Assembly: GCA_022559845.1 (NCBI GenBank)
Contig: CM040128.1
Coordinates: 74,277,247-74,341,246 of the forward strand
Length of the DNA stretch: 64,000 nt
Direction of reading: 5' to 3'
DNA from: Amorphophallus konjac
Taxonomy: Eukaryota > Streptophyta > Magnoliopsida > Alismatales > Araceae
Part shown: positions 44,154-55,489 of the stretch, one piece after another
How positions within the stretch are numbered: position 1 is the first letter of the stretch
Layout: each line of letters begins with the position of its first letter
Translations under genes and position numbers: made by a program
Notes under the pieces: generated by a model
What the model saw: only the letters and a program-made list of their open reading frames with translations
What the model was told of the DNA's origin: nothing
The model's database searches: none

Positions 44154-47100
44154 TGTAAGACCCCAAATTCTTTAGAAATTTATTTAGAAAGTTATTTGTA
44201 ATTATTTAGAATTTATTTGAAGTTATTCGAATTAATGAGAATTATCCAAATTAATTAGATTAATTAATTAATTAATAGAATAAGTCATTTTTCAACTATT
44301 TTCTAAAAATCCCCAAAAATCACATCTTATAGAATTAATTTTGTTTAGCAACTTTGTCTTCTACATTTAAGCCTAAGAAAATCATTTATTATGCCGAATT
44401 AGTGAACTTAGTTTTCCGAACTTAACATTTAACTATTTACGGAATAGTATAAGTAATAATCCGACTATCTTAGAAAAGTCTGTAAAAATAGTAAATAGAT
44501 TTAGGTCGATGTAGATAACAACTTTTCCTTCTGGCATTAGGCCATTATAAATCCGTGGTAAGATCTATTTAGAGTTTAAACTCAAAAGTGCACACTTTTG
44601 ACCCATACCTAACCCTTAGTTTAAAACACGAAATTCGACCTCAATACTCGACCAAATGATCTGAAATCAAGGGCAAATGGAAGGCCACAATGTAAGGAAC
44701 ATTTACCCTCAATCAATTTGAGGTAAACCTAGCCCCAAAACGTGCTGCCGACATAGTTTGGTCAAGTCAAGGATTTCGGCGCCGTTTCTAAACACGTAGC
44801 TTGCAGCAGCGAATACTCCCAATTCCGAAGGCTCCAGAAGCTCTATGAGCTATCAAAATGAAGCCCTACGAGTCTTCTTTCATTTGGCTGCTGTGGGGTT
44901 CGCTGAAGTTTCAGATCTGGAGAGATCTAGCTCGATTTGTGGAGGTGGGTCAGCAGGCCGTTGGCTTTCCTTCATCCTTCTTTGATCCATCGATTGAGGT
45001 AGGAATTCTCAACCAAATCTTGATCATGAGTATAGAAAATTGTTCCTCTCATCGAGCTCTATCCATTGGTGGCAAAAGCCCCAATTTTCATTAGGTGTCC
45101 GTGGAGAAATCGAGTTTTTTGTGAGGTGCTGTCCAAGTGTTCTTCATCCTAGGGTTTGAGTTTTCTCTCTCCGATTTGAGGTAGGATCTAACAACCAAAC
45201 TCTAATTAACTTACATGATGTAATCAGCATGTTGTTAGCTTTCATTTAACGTAGGAAGCCCCAAATTTCATTGAGCATACTTGGAGAATTTTGATTTTTA
45301 GTAAGAGCATGTCTAGAATTTGATGTATATTATGTTCTTCAAGTAGAAGCTTGATTTTCGGGCTATTTTTGGATTAGATAACTTGATCCACATATGGCTT
45401 ATAGTATATGGTTGGATTCATCATTAAGTTAGCTTTCTTTTGATATAAAAAGCCCCAAATTCCTTTGTGTATATTGAGAGAAATCTACGTTTTAGTAGAC
45501 GCATGTCAAGAACTAGGTTCTTCATGTATTCATCATAAATAGGTTGTGATTCGATTGAGTTTTCAGCAAATTTCTTGTTTCAATCTCTTGTTTTATGACC
45601 TTAGTATGTATATTAAGAACCCTATAGCATTTGGTTAAAATCCCAACTCATTTAGACCCCAAATCATTGAGTTTTCATGGTTTACGAAATCACCCGTCGC
45701 TTCTGGAAGTGTAGGGGTCGACCCATGGGGTCGACCCATGCACCCAGTGAAGGGGGTCGACCCAATGGGTCGACCCATGAAGCTTTTTTTTTGAGGAGTC
45801 GACCCAATGGGTCGACCCACACCCAGGAAGGCTCCTGGAATGCCAGGGGTCGACCCAATGGGTCGACCCATGCCCTGTATGACCTCATTAATGATGTTTT
45901 TGACCCAGGGATCAATCCGGATCATTGGAGAATCAATCCATTCAACCTAATCACATTGAAAACTACATTTTTGAGGAACTAATGACCTATTCATGTACCC
46001 TTTTTAGTTTCAATTAACATTGGTCCATACATGCAAACTTAGTGTAAAAACACACCGTTTATCATCTTCATTTCAATGCATACAAGATTAAATAGAAACC
46101 CACATAATTAGTGGTTAATGGTGTAACTAAATCTCTGTTAATGCATTCTATTTCACTCCTGTGGGAGTTGTTCTTTGCCTTATCATCTTGAATCAGCTTC
46201 TTGGCAATTGTCTTAATGCAAATGATAATGGTTAATCATGATATCTTAACTTGGTGATTAGGATTAATATGTTGATTAGCTTGTTTGATTGCTGCTGTTT
46301 TACAGTAGCGCAGCACGATTAACTCTTGTTGTGACTTGGTTTCGATCTCCTTGATGATTATACTTACCTTGAAATTCTGGAAATGAATCTCTTTCCTACG
46401 TGAAGTTGTTATTGCTACTTAGTTTAAACCTTGGAATTCTGGCCATAAACTGTGGAAGTCTAGATTCGTGGGATCTTTGATCCAAAGAAATCAATGCCTG
46501 GCAAACAATTAAGGGCTCGGTCTGGTCCTGGGAAGAGCGCCCGAACACTACGTGTACCCCCGGGGAGGTGAATGACTAGGTGTGGCATTTGGCACCAGTA
46601 CTTGACATGTGTTAAATCTAGGACTGTCCACTACTCTCTCCACTACTCTCTACATTACTTTCTACTACTTTTCACTTTCCACTCTTCACTGTTCTATACA
46701 CTACTTGTTGTTACTTTACTTGTTGATTACTTGGACGTGGAAATGAAATTACATACGTGCTTGACATGACTTGAATTATCTTGATATGGCCAACTTTTTA
46801 TCATTATCTCCTGTAGTAAATTCTTGTCTTACTATTCTATTCATTATATTTCTTGACCTTGCAAGATCTTTGAATTCTGTTTCGTGATATCACCGTTATC
46901 TTTTTATTATTTTTATCATTTGTAGCATGACATTTTAAAAATGTAATTAAACTGTTAATCACTTATACCTGTATGTTATTTCCTATTGAGCGTCAGCTCA
47001 TAGTTGTGTTTTCCCCCCTTTCCAGGCTTTTCAGGTGTCGCGCTTACCGATGGGGAAGGGCAGAAGTGATGTCTTGAGTGTATCAGTTCTAGTGTGTTAG

Positions 47101-47350
47101 TAGTGTGTTATCTTTCTTTAGTTGTGTTTTGGAGAGCTTTTAGTCTCAGTCATGTTATTGAGTTTTAGTGGTTGATTATTCCAGTTGTATTAAGTTGAAC
47201 TTGAGGTTATTGTATCAGTTGTGGTTTGTTAATGATCATTTAGTATTTCCATCTTGTAGCACTTGTGTATTATTTTAGATTAGTTCTCTCTCTTGCCAGC
47301 GTGTCTCTAACTGTACGTCCCTATATTTCCGCCTTGTTCGGGGCGTGACA
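44154..47350 (+). repeat. 3' LTR of chromovirus (3197 bp)
   Basis: Same termini as the 5' LTR. It is 106 bp longer because it keeps the full block of GGGTCGACCC pairs at about 45716-45870. Confidence 0.95.
45716..45870. repeat. Eight GTCGACCC motifs in four pairs, chromovirus 3' LTR
   Basis: Copies near 45716, 45728, 45755, 45767, 45797, 45810, 45848 and 45860. Partners are 12-13 bp apart, mostly joined as CGACCCAATGGGTCGACC. Most are perfect 10-bp palindromes. Spacers between pairs are unrelated. Confidence 0.92.
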
Positions 47351-47355
47351 TCCTT
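47351..47355. repeat. TSD TCCTT, right copy (chromovirus)
   Basis: Matches 36256-36260. The 41-bp repeat resumes immediately. Confidence 0.96.
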
Positions 47356-47440
47356 GGTCTAGTGGCACTCCGCCCTAACCAAGCTACCTCCTCCTTGGTC
47401 TAGCGGCACTCCGCCCTATCCAAGCTACCACTCGTCTTGA
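47351..47440. repeat. 41-bp tandem repeats after inner Tat pol (right part)
   Basis: About two further units with CTTGGTCTAG(C/T)GGCACTCCG, continuous with 35910-36260 once the chromovirus is removed. Confidence 0.9.
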
Positions 47441-47514
47441 TCTTATGGCATTACGGTCTAACGCCCTCTTAATAAAAAAAGAGAGAGAGAAGAAATGAAA
47501 GAGAATATAAAAAT

Positions 47515-49120
47515 GGGGTTAAAAATAATGATACCCCGCCAGGCTTGTTCAGGCATTCTGAGCAAGAGCAAAAATGGCTAAAACCCAACTGTGGTGAAAA
47601 CCCGAAAGGGCACTGCAGGCAAAATCCGGTACCCCGCCACGTGAAAACCCGAAAGGGCGCGTGGGCAAAAGCAAGAGGGAGCTGGCTCCGGTGAAAACCC
47701 GAAAGGGCACTTGGGTCAGTAATGTGGTAATTCCAAAGAAAGCCTCATCTCCCATCATAAACTCCTTGTCGATCGACCGGCACCTCGCCCGATCAACGAT
47801 TAAACCCACTCAGTATAGACCCTACGTCTATCCTGATAAAACCCCCATTCACCCTATCCAAAGTCCCACCATGGCGAAATTCACTATTGATCGATTGGCA
47901 CATTGCTCGATCAATGATGAAACTTGTCCGGTTTAGACCCTACGTCTATCCCGATGAAACCTATGAAATCCTTGCATTGGTATAAACCCAATACCGATGA
48001 TGAAACCTGCTATTGATCGATTGGCACACTGCCCGATCAATGATGAAACTTGTCCGGTTTAGACCCTACGTCTATCCCGATGAAACCTATGAAATCCTTG
48101 CATTGGTATAAACCCAATACCGTTGATGAAACCTGCTATTGATCGATTGGCACACTGCCCGATCAATGATGAAACTTGTTCGGTTTAGACCCTACGTCTA
48201 TCCCGATGAAACCTATGAATTCCCTTGCATTGGTATAAACCCAATACCGTTGATGAAACTTCTTGATCGATTGGCACACTGCCCGATCAGTGATGAAACC
48301 TATCCAGTTTAGACCTTACGTCTATCCTGATGAAACCTCTTAAATCCTTGCATTGGTATCGACCCAATGCCGATGATAAAAGCAGCCATTAATGAAGCGG
48401 CACACCGCTGGATCAATGCTAAAACCCGTTCGGGGTAGACTTTCCGTCTACTCTGATGAAAATACTACAAATCAACCCGGACCTTCCACCCGGATAGATG
48501 ATAAAGCCTCATCCCTTTGCGCCAATGTTAAACCCCACATTAGCGATGAAACCCACCTCTCCAGCGAATGGCTTCGTGCTCAAGCTACTACACACATTCT
48601 TGAGTCAAACTAGACCTTCCGTCTAGGTGGACAATGAAATTCTATCCCCTTGCGTTGATGGCAATCCCCACATCAATGATACAACCATGCTCCCGGCGAA
48701 CGGCTTCACGCCTAAGCCGCAAAATACACTCAAGTCAACCTAGACCTTCCGCCTGGGTGGATGATGAAACCATATACCCCTTGCATTGATGTTAGCACCC
48801 ACATCAATGATGATACATGCTCAAGCTGCCCACATGGGCTACAAAACCAAAGTTTCAATAAAAAAAAGAGAAGAAGAAAAGAGAAGAAGAGACAAAAGGG
48901 GGTTAAAATAGAGATACCCCGCCAGTCTTGTTCAGGCATTCTGAACAAGGGCAAAAAAAATGGCTAAAACCCAGCTGCGGTGAAAACCCGAAAGGGCACT
49001 GTAGGCAAAATCGGGTACCCCGCCACGTGAAAACCCGAAAGGGCGCGTGGGCAAAAGCAAGAGGGGGCTGGCTCCGGTGAAAACCCGAAAGGGCACTTGG
49101 GTCAGTAAAGTGGTAATTCA
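47515..49120. repeat. Duplicated block with GTGAAAACCCGAAAGGGC triplets
   Basis: A block of about 210 bp at 47515-47730 recurs at 48899-49115. Each contains three copies of GTGAAAACCCGAAAGGGC at about 47-51 bp spacing (47594, 47641, 47691; 48980, 49027, 49078) and starts after a purine-rich run. The copies are 1384 bp apart, suggesting a higher-order repeat of this zone. Confidence 0.88.
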
Positions 49121-49765
49121 AAAGTTCCATGCCAACCGGCACGCTGTCTTTACCTCTCCTTCATTGATGAAGCCATCCGTCGGTCATCTGGTTCCATGCC
49201 CCACCGATGATAAAGCCTTTCCGGGATAGACCTTACGTTTACCCTGATGAAATCTACATACCCTTTTTTTTAACGTCCCACTGACAATGAAACCCATCAC
49301 CATTCTAATAGACCCTACCCAGGCTAGACCCTACGTCTATCCTGATGAAACCTGCATATTTCTTGGCAAAGTCCCACCCGCGATAAAGCCTGCCGGAATA
49401 GATGAAACCCTACCCAGTTTAGACCTTTCGTCTATCCTGATGAAACTTAAACTCTTCCTTGCGTCGATATAAACCCAATATCGATGATGAAACCAGCCAT
49501 TGATCGACTGGCACATCGCCTGATCAATGATGAAACCCTACCCAGTTTAGACCTTTCGCCTTTTCTGATGAAACTTGAACCCTTTGTTTGCATCGATATC
49601 AACTCAATATCGATGATGAAACCAACTATTGATCGACTGGCATTTTGCCCGATCAATGATGAAACCCTATCCAGTTCAGACCCTACGTCTGTCCTGATGA
49701 AAATCACATATCCTTTAATTGTTCCACCTACTATAACCTCTACCCAGTCTAGACCTCACGTCTAT
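47740..49765. repeat. 126-bp tandem repeats rich in GATGAAAC
   Basis: Units with TTTAGACCCTACGTCTATCC, GATGAAACC, TTGCATTGGTATAAACCCA and TTGATCGATTGGCACACTG. Clear unit starts at 47929, 48055, 48181 and about 48305 give a 126-bp period; more diverged units run to about 49765. GATGAAAC occurs dozens of times. Pieces such as ACCCTACGTCTATCC lie in most units. Confidence 0.88.
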
Positions 49766-50164
49766 TCTGATGGAACCTCTCCTTTCACACTCCTGCAAAT
49801 TGTCTCCTTTGCGGCGCACATGGCCAGAAGGATTTTTGCTGTCACTCACAAAATCCGGTTTAAGCACCTCTTCGGATGCCGTCACGCGGTGGAGCAAGTC
49901 CCCCATCCTTTCTCTGAAGGGGTGGACGCTCTCCTGCCAAGTACGAGCCGTTCGCATGAGGGATCGCTAAAACCACTATCCCGCTTCCCGAAGCAATGAA
50001 ACCACAGGGAAAAGAAGATGGATACATATGAAGCCGGATATTCCTTTTCATTAAAAAAGGGGAGTACATAGAGGGCCCCGAGGGGACATTGTATCACAAA
50101 AGAAAAGAAAATAAAGAGAAGATAATTCATGGCCGCCGAAAGATATCTTCAAAGGCCAGAAGAC
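49766..50164. other. Region after the antisense gene stop
   Basis: About 400 bp between the tandem repeats and the antisense stop codon. Probably the 3' untranslated region of the antisense transcript; I see no clear AATAAA on the minus strand and no other gene. Confidence 0.45.
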
Positions 50165-51319
50165 CTACATAGGGGCGGCTCCTAGCTCATGAAGGCGCGC
50201 TTCCTCCTCCTGAAGCCTCATGGACATGTCCTGGAAAGACATCACCCGTCCCTCCAACAAAGCCACCTCCTCGGCGGACTGTGGCCGAATAGAAGATAAT
50301 TGCTGAAGCTCGGCCCTAAGTTCGGTGAGTTCCGCCTCTAGAATGGCTACCCGGTTCTGGACGGCCTCCTCCCGCTGAACAACGCTCTGTAGCTCGGCCT
50401 GGCGTTCGTCGAGTGTCAGCATCAGCTTCCCCAGTTCAGATCTGCATTCTGACCTCTGCAACTTCAATGCCGTCAGCTTGTCAACCATGGTCCGTGCTAG
50501 GAAATCTCTCCGATGCACGAATTTCAACAGAAGCAAGACCCGCTGAGCCCATAAGTCCAAAGGGCAGCCCATGGCTTGCAGGCCAGCGGTGAAGCGATTG
50601 GCAATCTTCTTCAGTTGCAGATATGTCAAGCCAGGTTGGGATTCTACTAACTGGCGTAACATGTCCAGATGCTGCCAGACGAAGCTGTCAGGAGAAGTAA
50701 AGCCAAAAGAAGCAGACGTGACGACCTCAAAAGTCACCTCTCCGTCAATATCTGCCCACAATCCAATGTCTGCTTGGGAGGACGAAGAAGGCAAATCTGC
50801 TGAAAGAGCTAGTCGATCCCTCTTTGTACTCTCCTGCTGGGTTGAAGACTCCTCCTCGGTTGCTGCCTCGGGAGCTACGGCTTGAACATCCACGGGAGGA
50901 GAATCAATAAATAAAGGAGTTATCTCTTCAATGGAGGCTGCACCTTCAGCTACTCTTTCTGATGATGGAGACAAAGGTGCCCTAGACTGTGAAGGCAGAA
51001 ATCCAGTCTCTATAGCCACTGTGGCAGGGACTGCTGACTCGGGTGCACTTGACATTATGGCAGCCGGTATAAAAGTGGAGCTTCTGGCTGGGTCTACTTC
51101 GGCTCTGAACTCTGAGGCCCTGACGGGGATGGAAATCTCTCTTGATGAGCCCAAGTCCAGTGATGTTAAGTCAGTTGAAGATTGTATTCTCACTGGCACG
51201 GGGCGAATAACCTCAGAAATTTCCATGCAAGTTGAAGGTAAAGCAGGGATGATGATCGAATCTGCAGATGAGACATCCATGGAGACTGCGGCCGCATCAG
51301 AGCTGATAGTGACAGGGTC
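50165..51319 (-). CDS. Antisense gene exon 5: conserved block and coiled coil
   Basis: Begins after the acceptor TTGTCCTCAG in phase 0 (DPVTISSDAAAV) and is open to TAG 50165-50167, about 384 codons. An acidic first half is followed by LWADIDGEVTFEVV, GCPLDLWAQRVLLLLKFVHR and about 130 residues of heptad-like coiled coil (SECRSELGKL.. to EEARLHELGAAPM). The blocks from LWADID onward align with the last exon of the outer Tat antisense gene (16985-17726). This is the best-preserved part of the gene. Confidence 0.7.
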   Translation of the reverse strand, partial: DPVTISSDAAAVSMDVSSADSIIIPALPSTCMEISEVIRPVPVRIQSSTDLTSLDLGSSREISIPVRASEFRAEVDPARSSTFIPAAIMSSAPESAVPATVAIETGFLPSQSRAPLSPSSERVAEGAASIEEITPLFIDSPPVDVQAVAPEAATEEESSTQQESTKRDRLALSADLPSSSSQADIGLWADIDGEVTFEVVTSASFGFTSPDSFVWQHLDMLRQLVESQPGLTYLQLKKIANRFTAGLQAMGCPLDLWAQRVLLLLKFVHRRDFLARTMVDKLTALKLQRSECRSELGKLMLTLDERQAELQSVVQREEAVQNRVAILEAELTELRAELQQLSSIRPQSAEEVALLEGRVMSFQDMSMRLQEEEARLHELGAAPM

Positions 51320-51425
51320 CTGAGGACAAGGCAGAATGATCCTCATCAATGGATGGAAGAAAATAAATAGAACAGCAAGCAAAAAAAAAAAAGAAAGAAG
51401 CTTACCTTTAAAGTGAGGTCTGTAC

Positions 51426-51878
51426 CTCAAGATGAGACAAAAGAGGAGCAAGCTCCGTAGTTGAAGCAACAAATGGAGGGGTTATGTCGACCTCAGTGTC
51501 AAGCCCGGCAAACTCCTCTTGCAATTCCTCCTCAGAAGATAGCATCAACAGTTTAGGAGGCTGAAAGGGCGGAAGGCCTTTCGCTAGCACAGGCAGGGCT
51601 TCTGATTTTTGGACTTCCTCCTCGCTGCCACTTAAGGTCACTTCCTCCTCATTATCAGGCACGGTCTCGGAGCTGCCCGAGGATATCTCCACTCTAGCTA
51701 TGTGCTGCGAGGTCGCCTCTAGAGCATGCCGCGATGCAGACCGGGTGATTATGCGTCGGGCCGGAATAGGGCTCTCTTTTGTTTGAGTCCTTTCACTTTC
51801 CTGCGGCTGAGACGGCTCTCCCACTGCTAGTGTAGCCCCAGTCGGCTCCCTGACTGCCACCTCAACAAAAGGGGAACT
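51426..51878 (-). CDS. Antisense gene exon 4: acidic Ser/Glu-rich linker
   Basis: Follows the acceptor TATATCCCTCAG and is open for 151 codons (SSPFVEVAVREPT.. to LLSHLE), with a Glu/Ser-rich middle (SETVPDNEEEVTLSGSEEEV). The donor GAG/GTACAG at 51425 is phase 0 and matches exon 5. A second GT at 51405 would include an in-frame TAA, so the first is preferred. Confidence 0.55.
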
Positions 51879-51945
51879 CTGAGGGATATAATGAAAAAGA
51901 ATAACAGTAAAAGTATAAAGAGAAAAGATGAGAGAGCACATTTAC

Positions 51946-52020
51946 CCTCCTCCTCGCCAGCCGGGGTAGGAGAAGGCAGCCTCGTGTCCCTCTCCGCAGG
52001 CACTGCAACCTGCTCCGGGG
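51946..52020 (-). CDS. Antisense gene exon 3 (short)
   Basis: 75 nt coding APEQVAVPAERDTRLPSP.. between the acceptor TCTGATACAG and the donor GAGG/GTAAAT. It joins exon 2 in frame. With the simplest boundaries it does not join exon 4 in frame, so one boundary may be wrong or this copy has an indel. Confidence 0.5.
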
Positions 52021-52110
52021 CTGTATCAGATAAAGAGAAGCTCAGTCTCGAAAGGCGCCTTAAAAGAACAGTCAAGAAAACAGTGAGGATTGCATCTGTA
52101 AGATATTTAC

Positions 52111-52407
52111 CGCTACTCTCGGCGGGTTCCTGAGCAGCCTCCCTCTGAGACCTGAACTCGTCAAAAGAGGGGATGTCTGGAAGAGGGGTCCCGGCGTCCG
52201 TCGCAACTGGAGCTGACTGCTGGACCCGAACAACTTTGGCCCTCTTGGCCTTGACAACTGCAGTTTTCACCGCAGAAGGCTTCCTCCTCTTGCCCGGAGG
52301 CAGGGGAGTGGTCGTGGGTGCTGCTGCAGGAATTTCAAAGTAAGCAGGCATTTCAGCCTGTGCAATAATCTTCCTGTAAAGTCCCTGCCGTTTTATGTCC
52401 GGTCTAT
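52111..52407 (-). CDS. Antisense gene exon 2: basic Lys/Arg/Pro linker
   Basis: The acceptor TTGTGTCTTGCACAG precedes 52407 and the donor GCG/GTAAAT follows 52111. The exon is open and joins exon 1 in phase (split Asp codon). It codes PPGKRRKPSAVKT and KAKRAKVVRV, which look like nuclear localisation signals. The 92-bp intron before it has a pyrimidine-rich 3' end. Confidence 0.6.
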
Positions 52408-52499
52408 CTGTGCAAGACACAAGAAAGGCAGTCATAGTCGACAGATGCATAACATGACAATAAAAGAAAGACGCCATGAGCACACAGGAAGGGTCATAC

Positions 52500-55309
52500 C
52501 TGCTGGGCCGTCATAGAAGGTAGAAAGCGGCCAATACAGATAAGCCACCTCCTTCTAGCGGGAAGCAGCCTCCTTCACGAGCCAGCACACGTCACCTATG
52601 GTCTGGCATTTCTCTGTCAAGGCAGCTAAATCTTGGTGGCCGTGGAAGTCAAGGCAATGAAACAGGCCGAGGTAATCCATGCACCAGCCGTCGACATAAT
52701 GAAAAGAGATAAAAAGCGGCTTATTCAGAATACCGGCTATCGGGTTCTCTACTGACAGCCCGTGAACATTCAGCAGCACGAAAAGCTAAGAAGTGTGCTG
52801 ATAATATGTGTTGGTGCGGTCTTCCCTCCGCACAAATGTCCGATAAGGGTGAAATCTGTCTACCGGGCCCCTCCAGGGGGCTGCTGTCGGGAGAGGCTCC
52901 TCCGGGGGAAATGGATACTGCACCTCCACCTGAATGCTCCCTATGTGGCCCAGCTGCCTCAGGTCCTTTGTAAAAGCATCTTCATTGATCTCAGAAAATA
53001 CAGGCATGGGTATTTAGAGCCTTCCTCTTTTAAGGACCAACGCCTGGTGATGTATGAGTCCGCCTCCCTCGGATGCTGTGAATAGAGCCTTTTCAGGTGA
53101 ACCTCATCAATCTCAAATACAGGCCCTGATTGTCGCTTTAAGAAAGAGCGCTCGGCCACGTCCCAGAAGGCGCCTCTGCCATCCTTGTAAAAATTGGTGC
53201 GGGTATTCCACCACTTGATGTATTCTGATGTGACCCGGGGAATACGATTAGAAACGGTCGGGATCCTGAAAGTTACGCCCTCTCGGCGATGAAAGAAATC
53301 CCACCATATCCGACCGTCACTGGCAATGGAGGACCCATGCTTGGCACGGCTGTCCAAAGGGAACTGAGCGGCTGATGAAGGAATATGCTGATCGTAGCCG
53401 AAGTTTCTAGTAAAACGGAATGGGTAATAGGGCTCCAAGATGAGCAAGCCTCCCTTCCTGAAGACCAATACACTGGGTCGGATAGCCATAGCCCACCTTA
53501 CCAGTTCTGGTTCTAATATGGGCTGGGTGGCATTGGCCCCCGAAACCGGATGGACATAAACTTCTACCTCTTCCACTTTGCACTCCCTCTGAGGGTCTAC
53601 TAAAGGAGCCGAACCTGCTGCTAAGCTCCAGAAGTGAATGCTGCCAGGAGCATCTACAGGCACTTTTGTCAACCTGCCCCTTATCTTAAACAGTTGCTCT
53701 GAGAAAAGATCAGGTTCGGCACTAGCAAACTCAATCATCCGAGGGAACAGTGTGTCTGACTGCAAAGTTCTCGGGGCCAGCTCGGGGAAAATGCTGCAAA
53801 CCCAAGCATTGAAGAAATGAAATGGACCTACAGTCCGTAAGGAACGGGGAACCCGATGTCTATGCAAATCTCCCAGCGATTTGTAAACTAAACACAAAGC
53901 CACCGGGCACAGAGATAGTCTCATCCCCCAGGCCATCTGACAGGCCGGATAGATAGCCTCCGGTCTGATAGTCGTCTCATCCCCTTGAGGGAGAGCGAAA
54001 GTGCATAGCTAGAAAGTCAAATAAGCTGCACAATGGGTGATGGGGTCAACCCCTGCTGGGTTCGGGCCATCTACACCTGCTCGGCGCAGTGAAGCGGCAA
54101 TGCTGATTTATAACGAGGGGCCCTGATCTGCTTACTGGGAGTCGGTCCCACGGAAGGGAAGTCTGTATGCTTCAAAGGACCCCCGAAGAAGTACTGTATC
54201 CACTGTCCTACACGGACTCTCAATCTGCTGCTTTTTTCCCGGGGTTGATATCCTTTGGAAGATCCCCTGCTGTAGGCCAGACAGATGGTGCGATAAGCCT
54301 TCATCAAGTACCGATATGCGTAGCCAAAAGAATATCTGCCCTCTCCATCAGAGGTGTCCTTTACAGAGTCGTCTAGACAGACCTCCTCGTATGGCTCGCC
54401 ATCTATAGGCAGGCCTGAAAGCTGCGCAAGACTCCGAAGATCGAGAGAAGTCTCGCCTTCTGCTGTATAGAACGTATTAAACTGTGGGCAGAACACTTCG
54501 AGCATGCCGCAACATAATCCCCGAGAGATGGGATAGCGGAACCTGGAGGCAAATACACTATGATATACCCCAGCTCTAACCAATAGAGGGGCATATTCCT
54601 TCAAAACATATTCTGTGAACTCCACTGCTCCGACCCTGAAAAGATGGGCGTCTGTCAATTTGGCATCTCCAAACCAACCAGCAGCCAGCTGATATTTAAA
54701 CTGAACGGCCAGACAATTAAGAACAAATGGTTCGTCTCTATAGCCCCACTTCGCGGGTGCCAAAAAGAGTCCAAAGGAGGTCTTCTCTCGATGGACACGA
54801 CCGGTGGTATGGTCCCACCTTGCAGGGGTAAATTCTGGGGCCCGGGTTAGCATCTTCTTCTCCGGTTCTAAATCAGAAGTGCCCAGTACGGCATTCCAGT
54901 CCCTCTGCTCACCCGGGAGATATATAGCTCGGGCGCGATAAACAGAACCCTTCAGGCTGTCTCTGTCAGCAAGTATTGCCGCTTCCACGGACCGAGCAAG
55001 CAGGAAATCCCTCATTCTGCCTATGGTGAAGGTCCGGATAAATGGCAGCAGATGATGATCCTTCGGCAGGTCCGGATGGTAGTCAGCAGCCCTTCTGAAA
55101 TCAATACCCTATGTGGAAGAATAGACTCCGGAAGACGGCACTGTATCAGTCTCGGAATCAGAGGATTCATCGACACTAGCAATCTGGTCATAGCAGAAGC
55201 TCAGGGTGTACACATTCAGCCAGTTGACTTTAGCCCGAGATATATCCGGCTGAGCCGATAAACTCGCCCCAACAGTCATGGAGGCCGCAGCAGAAGTGCC
55301 GGAAGCCAT
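52500..55309 (-). pseudogene. Antisense gene exon 1: plant-mobile-domain-like
   Basis: ATG at 55309 (MASGTSAAASM). Mobile-domain-like features: LRSLAQLSGLPIDGEPYEEV (GLPI.GE.Y.EV block, near 54400) and YYPFRFTRNFGYDQHIP (R..GFDQ.IP-type block, near 53400), plus GVDGPNPAGVDPITHC near 54060. The reading phase changes near 54090 and again near 53008, each by one base. In-frame stops at 55109-55111, 54009-54011, 52786-52788 and 52555-52557. The donor is GCAG/GTATGA at 52499. Without breaks it would be about 935 codons. Mobile domains in host proteins act in chromatin silencing pathways; whether this one does is not shown. Confidence 0.7.
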
Positions 55310-55489
55310 GTCAGCACCTGCAGTCAGGGAAAGACAAGAAAAGAAGCATCAGAAAGATGAATGGGCATGAAACAATAAGACAAACAATTCTCAAAAATTT
55401 CGGTAGCATCTCCTCTTGTCCGGGGTCTGCCCAAGAAAAATAGGGAGTCACCCACCAAGAGGGAGTGATCTCGAGCATAAAATGGGACT

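Larger units (their letters stand above)
36261..47350 (+). mobile_element. Ty3/gypsy chromovirus, Tekay/Del type, full length
   Basis: LTRs of 3091 and 3197 bp (TGTAAGACC...GTGACA), TSD TCCTT, tRNA-Met primer site, gag-pol with order protease-RT-RNase H-integrase, a chromodomain-like C-terminus and a purine tract. Very long LTRs with a CHD-type tail ending EATWESEE..RKRYPDLF point to the Tekay (Del) clade. LTRs differ at about 30 positions by eye (about 1 percent) plus a 106-bp length difference. It is inserted in the 41-bp repeats of the inner Tat. Confidence 0.94.
50165..55309 (-). pseudogene. Multi-exon antisense gene of inner Tat (plant mobile domain plus coiled coil)
   Basis: A gene on the strand opposite to pol, between the tandem repeats and the 3' LTR. 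I infer five exons from GT-AG boundaries: 55309-52500, 52407-52111, 52020-51946, 51878-51426 and 51319-50165, with introns of about 67-106 bp. Exon 1 codes a protein like plant mobile domain (aminotransferase-like) proteins; exons 2-4 are basic then acidic linkers; exon 5 is a coiled coil. Exon 1 carries stops (TAG 55109, 54009, 52786, 52555) and two frameshifts, so this copy is dead. An upstream acceptor-like TTTCCCTGACTGCAG at 55318 suggests a 5' untranslated intron. Antisense extra ORFs, some with mobile domains, are known in Tat elements; the role is unknown. Confidence 0.75.

Noticed and set aside
45635..45982. ORFs coding GRP(I/N/M)GSTP repeats on both strands
   Set aside because: Produced by the GGGTCGACCC palindromes, which read similarly on both strands.
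47515..49765. CRISPR-like repeat arrays
   Set aside because: Plant nuclear retrotransposon DNA. The units are ordinary tandem repeats with similar, not unique, intervening sequence, and there are no cas genes.
51891..52133. Plus-strand ORFs opposite the antisense gene exons
   Set aside because: Mirror frames of the minus-strand exons. The exon boundaries, linker composition and homology to the outer Tat all support the minus strand.
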